NCBI RefSeq assembly: GCF_007747795.1
Contig: NZ_CP036275.1
Span: 5,634,001-5,698,000 of the forward strand
Length of the DNA: 64,000 bases
Source of the DNA: Maioricimonas rarisocia
GTDB taxonomy: Bacteria > Planctomycetota > Planctomycetia > Planctomycetales > Planctomycetaceae
Direction of reading: 5' to 3'
The notes under the pieces were generated by a model. The model worked only from the letters and a program-made list of their open reading frames with translations. It was not told where the DNA came from and did not search any database. Numbering within the stretch: the first letter of the stretch is position 1; every line of letters begins with the position of its first letter. Of this stretch, positions 48,687-57,920 are shown one piece after another. Both the position numbers and the translations under genes were made by a program.

Positions 48687-49574
48687 ATGATTGATTTCGA
48701 GTACGAAGCCCCCGAGTCTCTCGAGCGGGCCATCGCAGTCTTGAGCGAAATGAATGGCAGAGCCCGCCCGCTGGCCGGCGGCACCGATCTGATCGATCAC
48801 GTCCGGACGGGACGCCTCACTCCCGAACTGATCGTCGACATCAAGAAGATCCCCGAACTCAACGCAATCACGCACGCCGATGACGGCCTGCGCCTCGGCG
48901 CCGCTGTCCCCTGCTATCGCATCTACGAAGATCCGGTCATCCGCCGGGATTTCGCGGCACTGGTCGATGCCTGCTCGATCATCGGCGGCATCCAGATCCA
49001 GAACCGCGCCAGCGTCGGCGGCAACCTCTGCACCTCCGGACCGGCCGCCGATTCCGCCCCCGCCCTCATCGCCCTGGCGGCCACCTGCGTCATCACCGGC
49101 CCGGACGGAACCCGCGAAGTTCCCGTCGAACAGTTCTTCACCGGCCCCGGGCAGAACGTCCTGCAGCGCGGCGAACTGCTCGTGGAGATGAAGCTGCCCA
49201 CCCCGGCCGCCAGCAGCGGGTCGCACTACCGCCGGTTCATCCCCCGCAACGAGATGGACATCGCCGTCGTCGGCGTCGGAGCCGCCGTCACCCTCGAAGA
49301 GGACGGCCAGACGATTCGATCCGCCCGCATCGGTCTGGGTGCCGTCGCCCCGAAACCTCTCATCGCAGACGAAGCGAGTCAGTTGCTCGCCGGCAAGTCT
49401 GCCACAGACGAGTCCCTTGCCGAAGCAGCACAGGCGGCCCGTTCGATCGTCACGCCGATCGACGACATGCGGGGAACGGTCGAGTTCCGCACCCACGTCA
49501 CCGGTGTGCTGGTCGAGCGCGTGCTCCGTCAGGCCATTGCCCGGGCCCGTGGTGAAGAGTCCCCGCAGTCCTGA
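48687..49574 (+). CDS. Molybdenum hydroxylase FAD-binding subunit (CoxM/XdhB-like)
   Basis: The 295-residue protein matches the FAD subunit of xanthine-dehydrogenase-type enzymes. The FAD-binding PLAGGTDLI near residue 31 and the IQNRASVGGNLC segment near 107 are typical, and the C-terminal CO-dehydrogenase flavoprotein domain follows (residues about 175-285). GGGAG 5 bases before ATG at 48687 makes this start better than the GTG at 48681. The [2Fe-2S] subunit follows after 51 bases, but no catalytic molybdopterin subunit is adjacent. Confidence 0.9.
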   Translation: MIDFEYEAPESLERAIAVLSEMNGRARPLAGGTDLIDHVRTGRLTPELIVDIKKIPELNAITHADDGLRLGAAVPCYRIYEDPVIRRDFAALVDACSIIGGIQIQNRASVGGNLCTSGPAADSAPALIALAATCVITGPDGTREVPVEQFFTGPGQNVLQRGELLVEMKLPTPAASSGSHYRRFIPRNEMDIAVVGVGAAVTLEEDGQTIRSARIGLGAVAPKPLIADEASQLLAGKSATDESLAEAAQAARSIVTPIDDMRGTVEFRTHVTGVLVERVLRQAIARARGEESPQS

Positions 49575-49625
49575 CGCCCGCCCCCGCCAGAGCCGAGCGC
49601 CCCCCACAGACGAAAGCAATCGACG

Positions 49626-50111
49626 ATGTCGAAGAAACAGATCGTTACCGCCGCGATCAATGGCGAAGAACAGTCTCTTCTCTGCCAGCCGAGGCAGACG
49701 CTCCTGGAAGTTCTTCGCGACGTGCTGGGCATGACCGGCACCAAGGAAGGCTGCAGCAACGGCAACTGCGGTGCCTGTACGGTGCTGCTGAACGGTCGAC
49801 CGGTCGACAGCTGCCTCGTCCTGGCCGTCGAGTGCGAAGGAAGCAACATCGAGACCATCGAGGGAGTGGCCGACGGCAATCACCTCGCGCCGCTGCAGGA
49901 AGCCTTTCTCGAGAACGCGGCCCTGCAGTGCGGCATCTGCACGCCCGGCTTCATCATGTCGGCCAAGGCGCTGCTCGACGAGAACCCGAATCCGAGTGAG
50001 CACGACATCCGCTTCAGTCTCGCTGGCAACCTCTGCCGCTGCACCGGGTACGACAAGATCGTCCGGGCGGTGCAGGACGCAGGGGCACGTCAGCGGGCCG
50101 CGGCCGACTGA
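49626..50111 (+). CDS. Molybdenum hydroxylase [2Fe-2S] subunit (CoxS-like)
   Basis: The 161-residue protein has two iron-sulfur clusters. The N-terminal plant-type ferredoxin part shows C43, C48 and C51 in EGCSNGNCGACTV plus C63. The C-terminal four-helix part has CGICTPGF and NLCRCTGYDKI. It passes electrons between the Mo site and FAD in xanthine-dehydrogenase-family enzymes. It is the last recognisable gene of the set; a partial duplication begins about 20 bases after its stop, where a catalytic-subunit gene might have been expected. Confidence 0.92.
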   Translation: MSKKQIVTAAINGEEQSLLCQPRQTLLEVLRDVLGMTGTKEGCSNGNCGACTVLLNGRPVDSCLVLAVECEGSNIETIEGVADGNHLAPLQEAFLENAALQCGICTPGFIMSAKALLDENPNPSEHDIRFSLAGNLCRCTGYDKIVRAVQDAGARQRAAAD

Positions 50112-50133
50112 ATCGCGACGCTTCGCGACCTTC

Positions 50134-50465
50134 ATGACGATTTAAGAACGCGGTCACACGGGCAGCGCGGTCTTCGAGACCGCCCGATTGCAGCGGTACG
50201 ATCGAGGAATGTGATTCCTCCACACCGCCGCTCGCCGATACCGGACGCGGCCTGGCGTGACCGATCGTTGCCCGCTCTGACGTCTGCTGCCACGACCGCA
50301 CCACATGCCGCCCCCACGAATGCGTCGCATCATCCTGCGGCTGGCAGCAGGGTACAGATCTGGCTGCATGTCGCCACTCTGCTGGTCCTTGGCGGCCTCC
50401 CGTACCTTGTGAGCCTCGATGCCCCCTTCACCTACGACGACACTCACTACATCAACGACGCGCAG
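50134..50465 (+). repeat. Degenerate direct duplication, copy 1
   Basis: This segment is similar to 51237-51558. Similarity starts near CGATTTAA, covers a GCGGTCT/AGACCGC hairpin region, the upstream region and the first 62 codons of the TPR gene, and ends after GACGCGCAG. The coding portion (183 bases) differs at about nine positions; the upstream part is more diverged with small indels. Confidence 0.85.
50280..50465 (+). pseudogene. 5' fragment of the TPR membrane protein gene
   Basis: This is the coding part of duplication copy 1. The start codon equivalent to ATG at 51373 is ACG here, and the frame is joined to unrelated sequence after the NDAQ codons. The peptide matches the N-terminus of the intact gene with five substitutions (for example N to H and K to R). 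It is a broken remnant, not an expressed gene. Confidence 0.8.
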
Positions 50466-50489
50466 CGTGCCGTCCGCTGCAACCAGCTG

Positions 50490-50888
50490 TCAGGCGTCCT
50501 TGCACGGGGATATCTCCCACCCGCGGTCAAGCCACCTCTGCCGCTCCGCTTCAACATACGGGTGCTTGGGGTCGGCTGCGGTCACATGGACGTCCGCTTC
50601 GTGGCAATACTGCCGCTCAACGCCAAGGGCCGGAAGCTTGACGTACAAGTCATCGGATCCGATTCTTCCGAGGCCGGCGGCTTCGGCCTCGGCAACCCGC
50701 GTGCGAAGTTCGCTACCCGTCAGTGCCAGTTCGAGCCAGTCGTGCTCGTAGATCTCGTTCCCCCAACCGAAGCCGAAGACAACGTACACCGTCTCCGATG
50801 GCGTGGACTCGAGCTGGGTCACGAACTCGTCGAAGTCCCTGCGGACAGCATCAGCATCAGGTGGTCTTCCAATGAAGCCTTGGGTCAT
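50490..50888 (-). CDS. Hypothetical protein (132 residues) between duplication copies
   Basis: I do not recognise a domain. The protein is acidic, has a VYVVFGFGWGNEIYEHDW segment near residue 35 and no membrane span or signal. It begins about 25 bases from the end of the pseudogene fragment and is transcribed opposite to it. A longer frame from 50921 is possible. It is unlike its neighbours in gene order and may have arrived with the rearrangement; its reality rests on a clean open frame and sensible composition. Confidence 0.45.
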   Translation of the reverse strand: MTQGFIGRPPDADAVRRDFDEFVTQLESTPSETVYVVFGFGWGNEIYEHDWLELALTGSELRTRVAEAEAAGLGRIGSDDLYVKLPALGVERQYCHEADVHVTAADPKHPYVEAERQRWLDRGWEISPCKDA

Positions 50889-51236
50889 GGATGGACGCCT
50901 GACTTGTTTATCTCTCGACAACCTGCACTGAGATTACCACTTGCGCCGGATGAAGTCACTCTCTTCCTCACAATGGAGATGCATCACATTCGACGCGCAA
51001 ATTGACCCGGCGATTCCTGCGATATCCGAGGCGGAGATCAGACTGCCGGGACGATATCGGACGGGCTGCCAGGTCCACCGGTTGACGCGGCCGACAACCA
51101 ACCGCTACGTGCGATCCTGTTTCCGTCCTGAAATGTCTTCGAGCAGCGGTTTATTCACTCGACGCCGCGCGGGCCAGCTATCTGAAGTGTCTTCCTGAGT
51201 CGCTTGGTGGCACAGTCTGAATCGAAGTAGCTTGCG
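50889..51236. other. Gap between orphan gene and duplication copy 2
   Basis: About 350 bases without a recognisable gene. Short open frames are present but look non-coding. It contains the promoter side of the orphan gene and may be remains of sequence that arrived with the rearrangement. Confidence 0.45.
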
Positions 51237-51558
51237 ACATTCACGCCGATTTAACGGCGCGGTCGTCGTGACCGGCGGGCCGGAGCGGTACGATCGAGCG
51301 GTTTCGTACCTCCGTAACCGCCGCGTGCCGATGCCGGACGCGGTCTGTCACGACTGATCGTTGTCCGCTCAGATGTCTGCTGCCACGACCGCACCAAATG
51401 CCGTCCCCGCCAATGCGTCGCATCAACCTGCGGCTGGCAGCAAGGTGCAGATCTGGCTGCATGTCGCCACTCTGCTGGTCCTTGGCGGCCTCCCGTACCT
51501 AGTGAGCCTCGATGCCCCCTTCACCTACGACGACACCCACTACATCAACGACGCGCAG
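51237..51558 (+). repeat. Degenerate direct duplication, copy 2
   Basis: This copy contains the upstream region and the first 62 codons of the intact TPR gene, corresponding to 50134-50465 at an offset of about 1093 bases. Here the start codon ATG is intact. Confidence 0.85.
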
Positions 51559-53265
51559 CTGACGCGACCGCTCTCCCGTCCCACGCAGCCGAACCGCCCC
51601 CTCATCCACTACACGCTGGTCGCCAACTACCGGCTCGACGGCCTCAATCCCCGCGGCTATCGACTGGCGAACGTGATCATCCATCTGCTGACGGGACTGG
51701 CTCTTTACGGACTGGTTTTCCGCACGCTGACCAGTCCGCGACTCCGTGATTCCTTCTCAATCCAATCCGCACGCACGTACGCCTGGGTCGCGGCACTGCT
51801 CTGGGTGGTTCATCCCCTCAATACGCAGTCGGTGACCTACGTGATTCAGCGGTGCGAATCGCTGATGGGACTGTTCTACGTTGCCGGGATGTACTGCTTT
51901 GCCCGCGGGGCAACGGCGGACCGGCGGACCCTGCGAACCGCTTGGTTCGCCGCTGTCTGGTCCTGCTGGGTTCTCAGTTCGGCCTGCAAGGAGGTCGCCT
52001 ACCTGATGCCCGTCGTCGTGGTCGCCTTCGACTGGCTCTTCTTCTCCAACGATCTGAAGCGACTGCTGAAGCGGCACTGGGGACTCTACGCAGCGTTTGC
52101 AGCTCCGATCATCCTGGTCCTGCCCAACTTCTTCTGGAGACTGACGCACCACCAGAGTATGGGTTTCGCGGTGAAGGACCTGACCTGGTGGGAATACGCC
52201 CGCACACAGCCACAGATTGTCCTGCACTATCTCGGGCTCGCGCTCGTCCCCGTCAACCAGTGCTTCGACTCCATGTGGCCGGTGGCCCGGTCCCCTGTCG
52301 AGATTCTGCTTCCGGGTCTGGTGATCGGCATGATGATGCTGCTGACGGCATGGGGAGTCTGGAGCCGGGCTGCGTGGAGCTTCCTGGGGGTCTGGTTCTT
52401 CGTCGTGCTGGCTCCCTCCTCGGGACTGGTCGCCATTCGGGACCTCGCGCAGGAACATCGCATGTACCTGCCACTCGCCGCCATCACCACCGGTCTGACC
52501 CTCATCGTCGGCAATGGCGTTCATCGGTGGTTGAGCCGTCCCCCCAACCGACCGCGACTGGCACCGGCCGTCACCGCGTTTCTGGTCGGGACCGCCCTGC
52601 TTGCCCTCTCTTCGCTGACCGTCGGCCGCAACGAGCTGTACAACTCGGAACTGCAGCTCTGGGCCGACACGGCACGCAAGGCTCCACACAACTACCGGGC
52701 ATGGACGAATGTCGGTCTGGCCGCCGCCTCGAGAGGAGACTACGAGTCAGCCATCCGATCGTACGACCGTGCCCTCTCCCTGGAGGAGTATTCCGTCGCA
52801 CTGGCGAACCGGGCGGCCGCACTCAATCGGCTCGGCAAGCACCCCGAAGCCATTGAAGACGCCACGCGCGCCATCTCGCGCACCGAGGGAGGCCGGGCTC
52901 AGTCCGTCCGGCGCGTCGAAGCACTGGCCCGGCAGGAACGGGGCCTGGCATTGTTTCAGCGTGGTCAGCTGGCACCTGCCGTCGCAGACTTCGAGGAGGC
53001 GGCACGATTGCAGCCCCGAAACGCGGCCACGCACTACAACCTCGGTCTGTGCCGCTTTGCAGCCGGAGACTACGAGCGTGCGGTCGCGGCCTTCACGACC
53101 GCGCTGAAGCACTCTCCGTCCGACGCCGACGCACATTACGGTCGCGGACTGGCCCTGCTGCGCAAGGGGGAATTCTCTGCGGCCCGTCGTGATCTCGCCG
53201 CCGCCCGCAAGCTGGGGAAACCGATCCCGGCTGACGTTCTGGACCAACTGTCCGGCGCGCAGTAA
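51373..53265 (+). CDS. Multi-pass membrane protein with C-terminal TPR repeats
   Basis: The 630-residue protein has about ten membrane spans in its first 420 residues, with segments typical of GT-C/TMTC-like glycosyltransferases (FTYDDTHYINDAQ with paired acidic residues, then VTYVIQRCESLMGLFYV). The C-terminal 190 residues are TPR repeats (for example AIRSYDRALSLEEYSVALAN and RNAATHYNLGLCRFAAGDYE). An ATG at 51373 is preferred to TTG at 51361. Its sugar donor and target are unknown. Its 5' end is duplicated upstream at 50134-50465. Confidence 0.78.
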   Translation: MSAATTAPNAVPANASHQPAAGSKVQIWLHVATLLVLGGLPYLVSLDAPFTYDDTHYINDAQLTRPLSRPTQPNRPLIHYTLVANYRLDGLNPRGYRLANVIIHLLTGLALYGLVFRTLTSPRLRDSFSIQSARTYAWVAALLWVVHPLNTQSVTYVIQRCESLMGLFYVAGMYCFARGATADRRTLRTAWFAAVWSCWVLSSACKEVAYLMPVVVVAFDWLFFSNDLKRLLKRHWGLYAAFAAPIILVLPNFFWRLTHHQSMGFAVKDLTWWEYARTQPQIVLHYLGLALVPVNQCFDSMWPVARSPVEILLPGLVIGMMMLLTAWGVWSRAAWSFLGVWFFVVLAPSSGLVAIRDLAQEHRMYLPLAAITTGLTLIVGNGVHRWLSRPPNRPRLAPAVTAFLVGTALLALSSLTVGRNELYNSELQLWADTARKAPHNYRAWTNVGLAAASRGDYESAIRSYDRALSLEEYSVALANRAAALNRLGKHPEAIEDATRAISRTEGGRAQSVRRVEALARQERGLALFQRGQLAPAVADFEEAARLQPRNAATHYNLGLCRFAAGDYERAVAAFTTALKHSPSDADAHYGRGLALLRKGEFSAARRDLAAARKLGKPIPADVLDQLSGAQ

Positions 53266-53494
53266 CCGCGAGCGGCCGAACATTTGCAGAAACTCCCAAC
53301 GCTCGAGCGGGCTGGCATCGTAAGCAATTGATGGGAACAGCGGCGTCCGGCACTCCGCAACTTCGAGTGCGCGCTTAAGTTGCATTCGCAGGACCGAAGC
53401 GGTACCCCTGTTGCTGCGATGTTTTCCGACGGGTCGTTCGGCCCCGGAGCCGCCGAATCAGAGTTTCTCCACTTCAGAAGTGACATCATCCGGA

Positions 53495-54544
53495 ATGGCC
53501 GAGGCACATTCATTGACGGCCACCGACCTGGCCCAGCTCAATGACGAACTGGCCGCCGCGGTTCGAGCGGGCATACCACTCGATCTCGGCCTGCATGGTG
53601 CCGCCCAGCGGGCTCCGGCCCGGTTACGCAAGCTGACGGCTCAACTCTCCGATGATATCGCCCGGGGCAAGTCGCTCGTCGAAGCGCTCGAGGCTCACAA
53701 GGCGTCGATCCCCCCGGTTTATCGTGCGATCATCGAGGCGGGGACCGTCTCCGGCCGGCTGGACGAAGCACTCGCGGATGTCTCGCAGGATGCCGCGGCG
53801 ACCGACAACATCCGGGCCGAACTCCGCCGCTCGCTGATCTATCCCTGCGTGGTCGCGGCCCTCGCCTACGGGCTGTTCGTCCTGCTGTTGAATCTGTTCG
53901 TGCCGCATCTGCTGCATACGTACGAAATGTTCCGGTTTGGAGATCCCGGCTGGTTGAGGTTTCTCGCGCGAGCCCGGGAGACTCTCGGAGTCTGGGGGCC
54001 TCTCGTTCCTCTCGTTGCCGCGGGACTTCTGCTGGTGCTCTTGTGGGCCACCCGCCGCGGGGGAGCAATACTGGGACAACCTGCCGCGAGATGGATCCCC
54101 GGATACGCCACCGCCGTTCGGGATGCCCGCGTGGCCCGGTTCTGTCACCTGCTCGCCATGCTCATCGAACATGACGTCCCGATGCCGCAGTCCGTCCGGC
54201 TGGCCGCCGACGCGACGGGAGACCGGCGGCTGATCAAAACGGCCAGAACGATCGCCGATCGGATCGAGGCGGGCGGTCAGATCGAAGCGGCGGATGCAAA
54301 CCGATCGCTGCCACCATTCGTGCTGTGGATGCTGCAGAGTGCCGACCGGAATCGTTCACTGGCCCTGAGCCTGCGACAGGCAGCCGACACCTACCGCCAG
54401 CGGGCCGTTTATCGCTGCAACCTGCTGCAGAAGGTTCTCCCATCGCTGCTGGTCGTTGCGATCGCCGGCTCGGCAACCATCCTGTACGCCCTTGCCGTCT
54501 TCGGGCCCATGAGTGCCCTCTGGTATCAAATGGGCATGGAATGA
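53495..54544 (+). CDS. Type II secretion system F-like platform protein (first of three)
   Basis: A 349-residue GspF-type inner-membrane platform protein with two T2SF domains. The first (residues about 12-140) contains LVEALEAHKASIPPVYRAII and SGRLDEALADVSQDAA; the second (about 215-345) contains RFCHLLAMLIEHDVPMPQS. Membrane spans lie near YGLFVLLLNLFVPHLL, VAAGLLLVLLWA and LVVAIAGSATILYALAVF. Its stop overlaps the next start by ATGA, so the genes are translationally coupled. Confidence 0.85.
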   Translation: MAEAHSLTATDLAQLNDELAAAVRAGIPLDLGLHGAAQRAPARLRKLTAQLSDDIARGKSLVEALEAHKASIPPVYRAIIEAGTVSGRLDEALADVSQDAAATDNIRAELRRSLIYPCVVAALAYGLFVLLLNLFVPHLLHTYEMFRFGDPGWLRFLARARETLGVWGPLVPLVAAGLLLVLLWATRRGGAILGQPAARWIPGYATAVRDARVARFCHLLAMLIEHDVPMPQSVRLAADATGDRRLIKTARTIADRIEAGGQIEAADANRSLPPFVLWMLQSADRNRSLALSLRQAADTYRQRAVYRCNLLQKVLPSLLVVAIAGSATILYALAVFGPMSALWYQMGME

Positions 54545-55605
54545 CCAATTCACCTTCACATGATTCCGAACCCCGCGGCGGCCGGGCACCGAGCGCTTCG
54601 GCACCGGCGGCACTGGAACGGGTTGTCCACGGCGACCTTCCGGTTGCGGCGGGACTTCGCGCCTACAGCGAAGAAGTCGCCTCTCCCAGGCTCCGTCGCG
54701 GCCTGCAGCAGATGGCCGACGAACTCGCGGCCGGTCGTCCCCTCGAAGCCGTCATCAGCGAGCATCGACGGCAATTTCCCGAAACGGTCGCGGCCATCAT
54801 CGATGCCGGCATCCGGACCGGACGGCTGGGCGTCATGCTCGAGGAATTCCTGCTGGCCGAACAACGGTCCCGCAACAGTCGACGCCGACTCTGGCTCTCC
54901 CTTCTCTACCCCGCCCTGCTGCTGATGATTCTCGGCCTGGTGGGAGGAGTGTTCGCCGCCTGGTGCCTGCCCCAGTTCCGCGACATGTTCGAGAGTTTCG
55001 GGCTGGAACTTCCCCCGCTGACGATCTTCGTCCTCGAAGTTGGCCGGGTGATTGAATGGCTGGTCAGCAACTGGATTGCAGTCGCCGTCATGCTGATCGC
55101 ACTGGTGCTCGCCCTGAAGTACCTCACAGGCCCCTCCGGACGACGCCGCGTCCTGCATGCGATCCCCGTACTTGGCAACGCTCTGCGCAATAACGCTGCG
55201 GCGAACTATTGCCGCACGCTCGCCCTGCTCATCGAAGGCCGCATGAACCTGCCCGACGCGTTCCGCATGATGTCCCGGGCGACTCCCGACCCGGCACTGG
55301 GACACGCCAGCCGCCTGCTGGCCAGTCGACTCACTGACGGAGAACCTCTCGTGCAGGCAGCCGAAGGTCTGTACGGCATTCCTCCGACCATCCGCACGCT
55401 GTTCCGCTGGGAACAGAACGATGCAGCGCTGATCCAGGGTCTCCGTTCCACCGGCGAGCTGCATGACGCTCAGGCCGACCTGAACACCGGCATGATCGCC
55501 GTCGTTGCCGAACCCACGTTACTCGTAACGCTTGGCCTGAGCATCGGGATCGGGGTCATCGCCCTGTTCATGCCAATGTTCATTCTTCTCAAGGCCCTCA
55601 GCTGA
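54541..55605 (+). CDS. Type II secretion system F-like platform protein (second of three)
   Basis: This 354-residue protein is the second GspF homologue. The first T2SF domain includes LEAVISEHRRQFPETVAAII and GRLGVMLEEFLLAEQR, and the second carries YCRTLALLIEGRMNLPDAF and RLTDGEPLVQA. Hydrophobic spans include LYPALLLMILGLVGGVF, WIAVAVMLIALVLAL and IGIGVIALFMPMFILL. It starts at 54541 in an ATGA overlap with the gene before it. It differs strongly in sequence from its neighbours, so this is not a recent duplication. Confidence 0.85.
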   Translation: MTNSPSHDSEPRGGRAPSASAPAALERVVHGDLPVAAGLRAYSEEVASPRLRRGLQQMADELAAGRPLEAVISEHRRQFPETVAAIIDAGIRTGRLGVMLEEFLLAEQRSRNSRRRLWLSLLYPALLLMILGLVGGVFAAWCLPQFRDMFESFGLELPPLTIFVLEVGRVIEWLVSNWIAVAVMLIALVLALKYLTGPSGRRRVLHAIPVLGNALRNNAAANYCRTLALLIEGRMNLPDAFRMMSRATPDPALGHASRLLASRLTDGEPLVQAAEGLYGIPPTIRTLFRWEQNDAALIQGLRSTGELHDAQADLNTGMIAVVAEPTLLVTLGLSIGIGVIALFMPMFILLKALS

Positions 55606-55641
55606 CCCGGCGGTGCCGTCTCACGGGAAACCGATCGATCC

Positions 55642-56874
55642 ATGGAAACGTTTCTCCCACTTCTGATCTTCAGCCTGGTGACGACCTTGGTCATCATGGT
55701 TGCCTGGTGGTTGAAGTCCCGCCGCACCGCTCCTGAAGGGCTGGTGACGTGGATCATCCGCGCCTGCCTGGTGGCCGCCTGCCTGCTGATGCCGGTCATC
55801 GGCGTTGCCCTGATTCTCGTCTACTGGCTCGTGCTCGTCTTCAACGGTCGACGCTCCCGACAGGCCCGTCTGCTGTGGCTGATGACGATCGCGACCGAAA
55901 ACCGACTGCCGCTCGCCGACGAGTTGCGGGCCGATGCCGAAACATATAACGGTCCGGCCCGGGAACGCACGCTCGCACTGGCGGACCGACTCGAGGCCGG
56001 CATGTCACTCGGCGAGGCGCTGCAGGACATGCGAACGCCACTGCTCGCTCCGGCAACCGTGGCCGCCATCCGGGTCGGTGAAGAGACCGGCACGCTGCAG
56101 CAGGTGCTCCGTCGCGAAGCGATCCGCAACACCGCTGCGCTCAACGAATCCGAAGCGTACATGCCGCTGCGGCTGCTGATGATTTACTACACCGTCGTCA
56201 TCGGAACCATCCTCTCGCTGACCGTCTTCCTGATGATCTTCATCGTCCCGAAATTCCGGGCCATCTTCGATGACTTCGGCGTCGAGCTCCCGCACCTGAC
56301 CCGCCTGCTGATCGACTTCTCCGATACCGTTTCCAACTTCTGGTACCTCGCCGCGCTGGCGATGCTCGCGGCGGGCGTTGCCCTGGTGACCGGATTCGTG
56401 ATCGTACAGAGCGGCTGGGAGAATGCCCGCATCTCCTCGGTCATGAAGTGGTTCCCCCGTCGGGACACACCCGGCATCCTGCGGGCGCTCCGAGCCGGCA
56501 TCGCGGCCAACGTCCCACTCCCCCAGCTGTTTGGAACGATTCGCAGCGTGCAGCTCCGGCCTGAGGTCTACCGTCGACTCGATCACGTCGTTACCGACGT
56601 CGAGTACGGCACGGACCCGTGGACCGCAATGAAGAAACAACAGTTGCTGCACGATCGCGAACGGCTGGCTCTGTCAGCCGCGAGTGAAGGAAACCGTCTC
56701 GGTTTTGTCCTGCCCGCCCTCGCGGACCGCATCGAAGAGACGTACCGGCGACGGCTCCTGACACTCGTGGAACTGTCGAAACCAGTCGTTGTCTTCATCG
56801 TGGGAACGTTCGTCGCGTTCTATGCCGTCGCGTTCTTTCTTCCGCTCGTCAAACTCCTGAACGACCTGAGCTGA
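55642..56874 (+). CDS. Type II secretion system F-like platform protein (third of three)
   Basis: A 410-residue GspF-like protein with an extra N-terminal membrane region (residues about 5-70, including LVTTLVIMVAWWL) before the first T2SF domain (GMSLGEALQDMRTPLLAPAT). The second domain covers residues about 285-405. Large hydrophobic spans appear at ILSLTVFLMIFIVPKF and VVFIVGTFVAFYAVAFFLP. It lies 36 bases after the second F gene. The tandem trio suggests a multi-component platform. Confidence 0.82.
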   Translation: METFLPLLIFSLVTTLVIMVAWWLKSRRTAPEGLVTWIIRACLVAACLLMPVIGVALILVYWLVLVFNGRRSRQARLLWLMTIATENRLPLADELRADAETYNGPARERTLALADRLEAGMSLGEALQDMRTPLLAPATVAAIRVGEETGTLQQVLRREAIRNTAALNESEAYMPLRLLMIYYTVVIGTILSLTVFLMIFIVPKFRAIFDDFGVELPHLTRLLIDFSDTVSNFWYLAALAMLAAGVALVTGFVIVQSGWENARISSVMKWFPRRDTPGILRALRAGIAANVPLPQLFGTIRSVQLRPEVYRRLDHVVTDVEYGTDPWTAMKKQQLLHDRERLALSAASEGNRLGFVLPALADRIEETYRRRLLTLVELSKPVVVFIVGTFVAFYAVAFFLPLVKLLNDLS

Positions 56875-56885
56875 AAGCCGCTTTC

Positions 56886-57329
56886 ATGACGTCCATGCGG
56901 ACACATCATCCGACCAGCCGCGCCGCAATCTCGTCGCTCGAGATCGTCATCGCCGGCGGTCTGCTCGGCCTGGCCCTCATCACCGTCCTGCCGGTCGCCT
57001 CACGGGCAGGGGCCGTTCGCTCCGAACTGGCCGACCGTGCTGCGGCACGTCAGCTCGTCGCCAACGTTCTCGAGCGCGTCCTCACCCACACCGCAGGCAA
57101 TTCGACCGATGGCGGGCCGACCACCAGCGACATCGAATCCGCGACGATCCCGGCAGAAACGATGGACTTCCTCGACGATCCGCAGTTCGACATTCGCGTT
57201 GAAACGATCGGCGACGAGCCTTCCCTGCGCCGTGTCACTGCAACGCTGTCCTGGACGTCCCGTAACGGCGAGCCGGCCCGGCCGGTCGCTCTCACCGCAT
57301 GGATTCCCCCGGCGGAGGAACAGCCGTGA
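56886..57329 (+). CDS. Minor pseudopilin-like protein (PilV/GspI-like)
   Basis: A 147-residue protein with a prepilin-type N-terminus: a polar leader (MTSMRTHHPTSRAA), then SSLEIVIAGGLLGLALITV with Glu at a plausible +5 position after cleavage at A/I. The C-terminal domain is acidic and beta-rich. The stop overlaps the next start (GTGA). It probably joins a pseudopilus tip or minor-subunit complex with the following two genes. Confidence 0.65.
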   Translation: MTSMRTHHPTSRAAISSLEIVIAGGLLGLALITVLPVASRAGAVRSELADRAAARQLVANVLERVLTHTAGNSTDGGPTTSDIESATIPAETMDFLDDPQFDIRVETIGDEPSLRRVTATLSWTSRNGEPARPVALTAWIPPAEEQP

Positions 57330-57916
57330 ATCCGATGCGACATACGTCCTCGAGCTCCCGCAGATCCGGCTGGACCCTCATCGAAATGGTTCTGGTCGTG
57401 ACCGCGACGACCGTTCTGTCGGCGGTCGGCATCAGCGTCATCATGCTGCTGATGCGGATGGAACAGACCGGAACCGTCTCCCTCGCCCGCCAGAGAGCCA
57501 CCTCGAGCCTGGCCCTGCAGTTGCGTGCCGACGGACACCAGTCGACCAACGTCGAACTGGTCACCGACGACAACGCACCGACGCAGGTCCGCCTGACGCT
57601 CCCCGAGGGAGGCACAGTCACCTGGTCCGCCCGGGAAGGCACGGTGACTCGTGCTGTCTCCGATGGCGACAGCGAATCCGGCAGAAACGCGTTCCACTTT
57701 CCGGACTGTTCGGCCCGCTGGACTCTCACCGAAGACGCGCGCCACCTCAGCCTGCATCTGTCGACCGATGCCGCGACAGTGACGACAAGCGAACCGGAAT
57801 CGGTCGAGGCCTTCGAGACGACCATCGACGTCAACCTCGGTCGTCTTTCCGACCTGGGCCGTCAGTTGCGGTTCGCATCGACGGCCGTCCCTGAAAACAC
57901 CAGTGAGGCGGAGTAA
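57326..57916 (+). CDS. Pseudopilin-like protein (GspG/GspJ-like)
   Basis: A 196-residue protein from GTG at 57326, which has GGCGGAGG just upstream and overlaps the previous stop by GTGA. The prepilin cleavage motif is SG/WTLIEMVLVV, with Trp in place of the usual Phe and the conserved Glu at +5. The globular domain is rich in Thr and acidic residues. Assigning it to one class of minor pseudopilin is uncertain. Confidence 0.7.
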   Translation: MNPMRHTSSSSRRSGWTLIEMVLVVTATTVLSAVGISVIMLLMRMEQTGTVSLARQRATSSLALQLRADGHQSTNVELVTDDNAPTQVRLTLPEGGTVTWSAREGTVTRAVSDGDSESGRNAFHFPDCSARWTLTEDARHLSLHLSTDAATVTTSEPESVEAFETTIDVNLGRLSDLGRQLRFASTAVPENTSEAE

Positions 57917-57920
57917 CACC

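Noticed and set aside
46621-48690. 689-codon plus-strand frame opposite the BatA-like gene
   Set aside because: Antisense shadow; composition is Arg/Gln/His-rich with no membrane or catalytic motif.
50211-51005. 264-residue open frame starting with the TPR N-terminus
   Set aside because: It joins the duplicated fragment to antisense of the 132-residue gene, lacks the original start codon and has no coherent fold.
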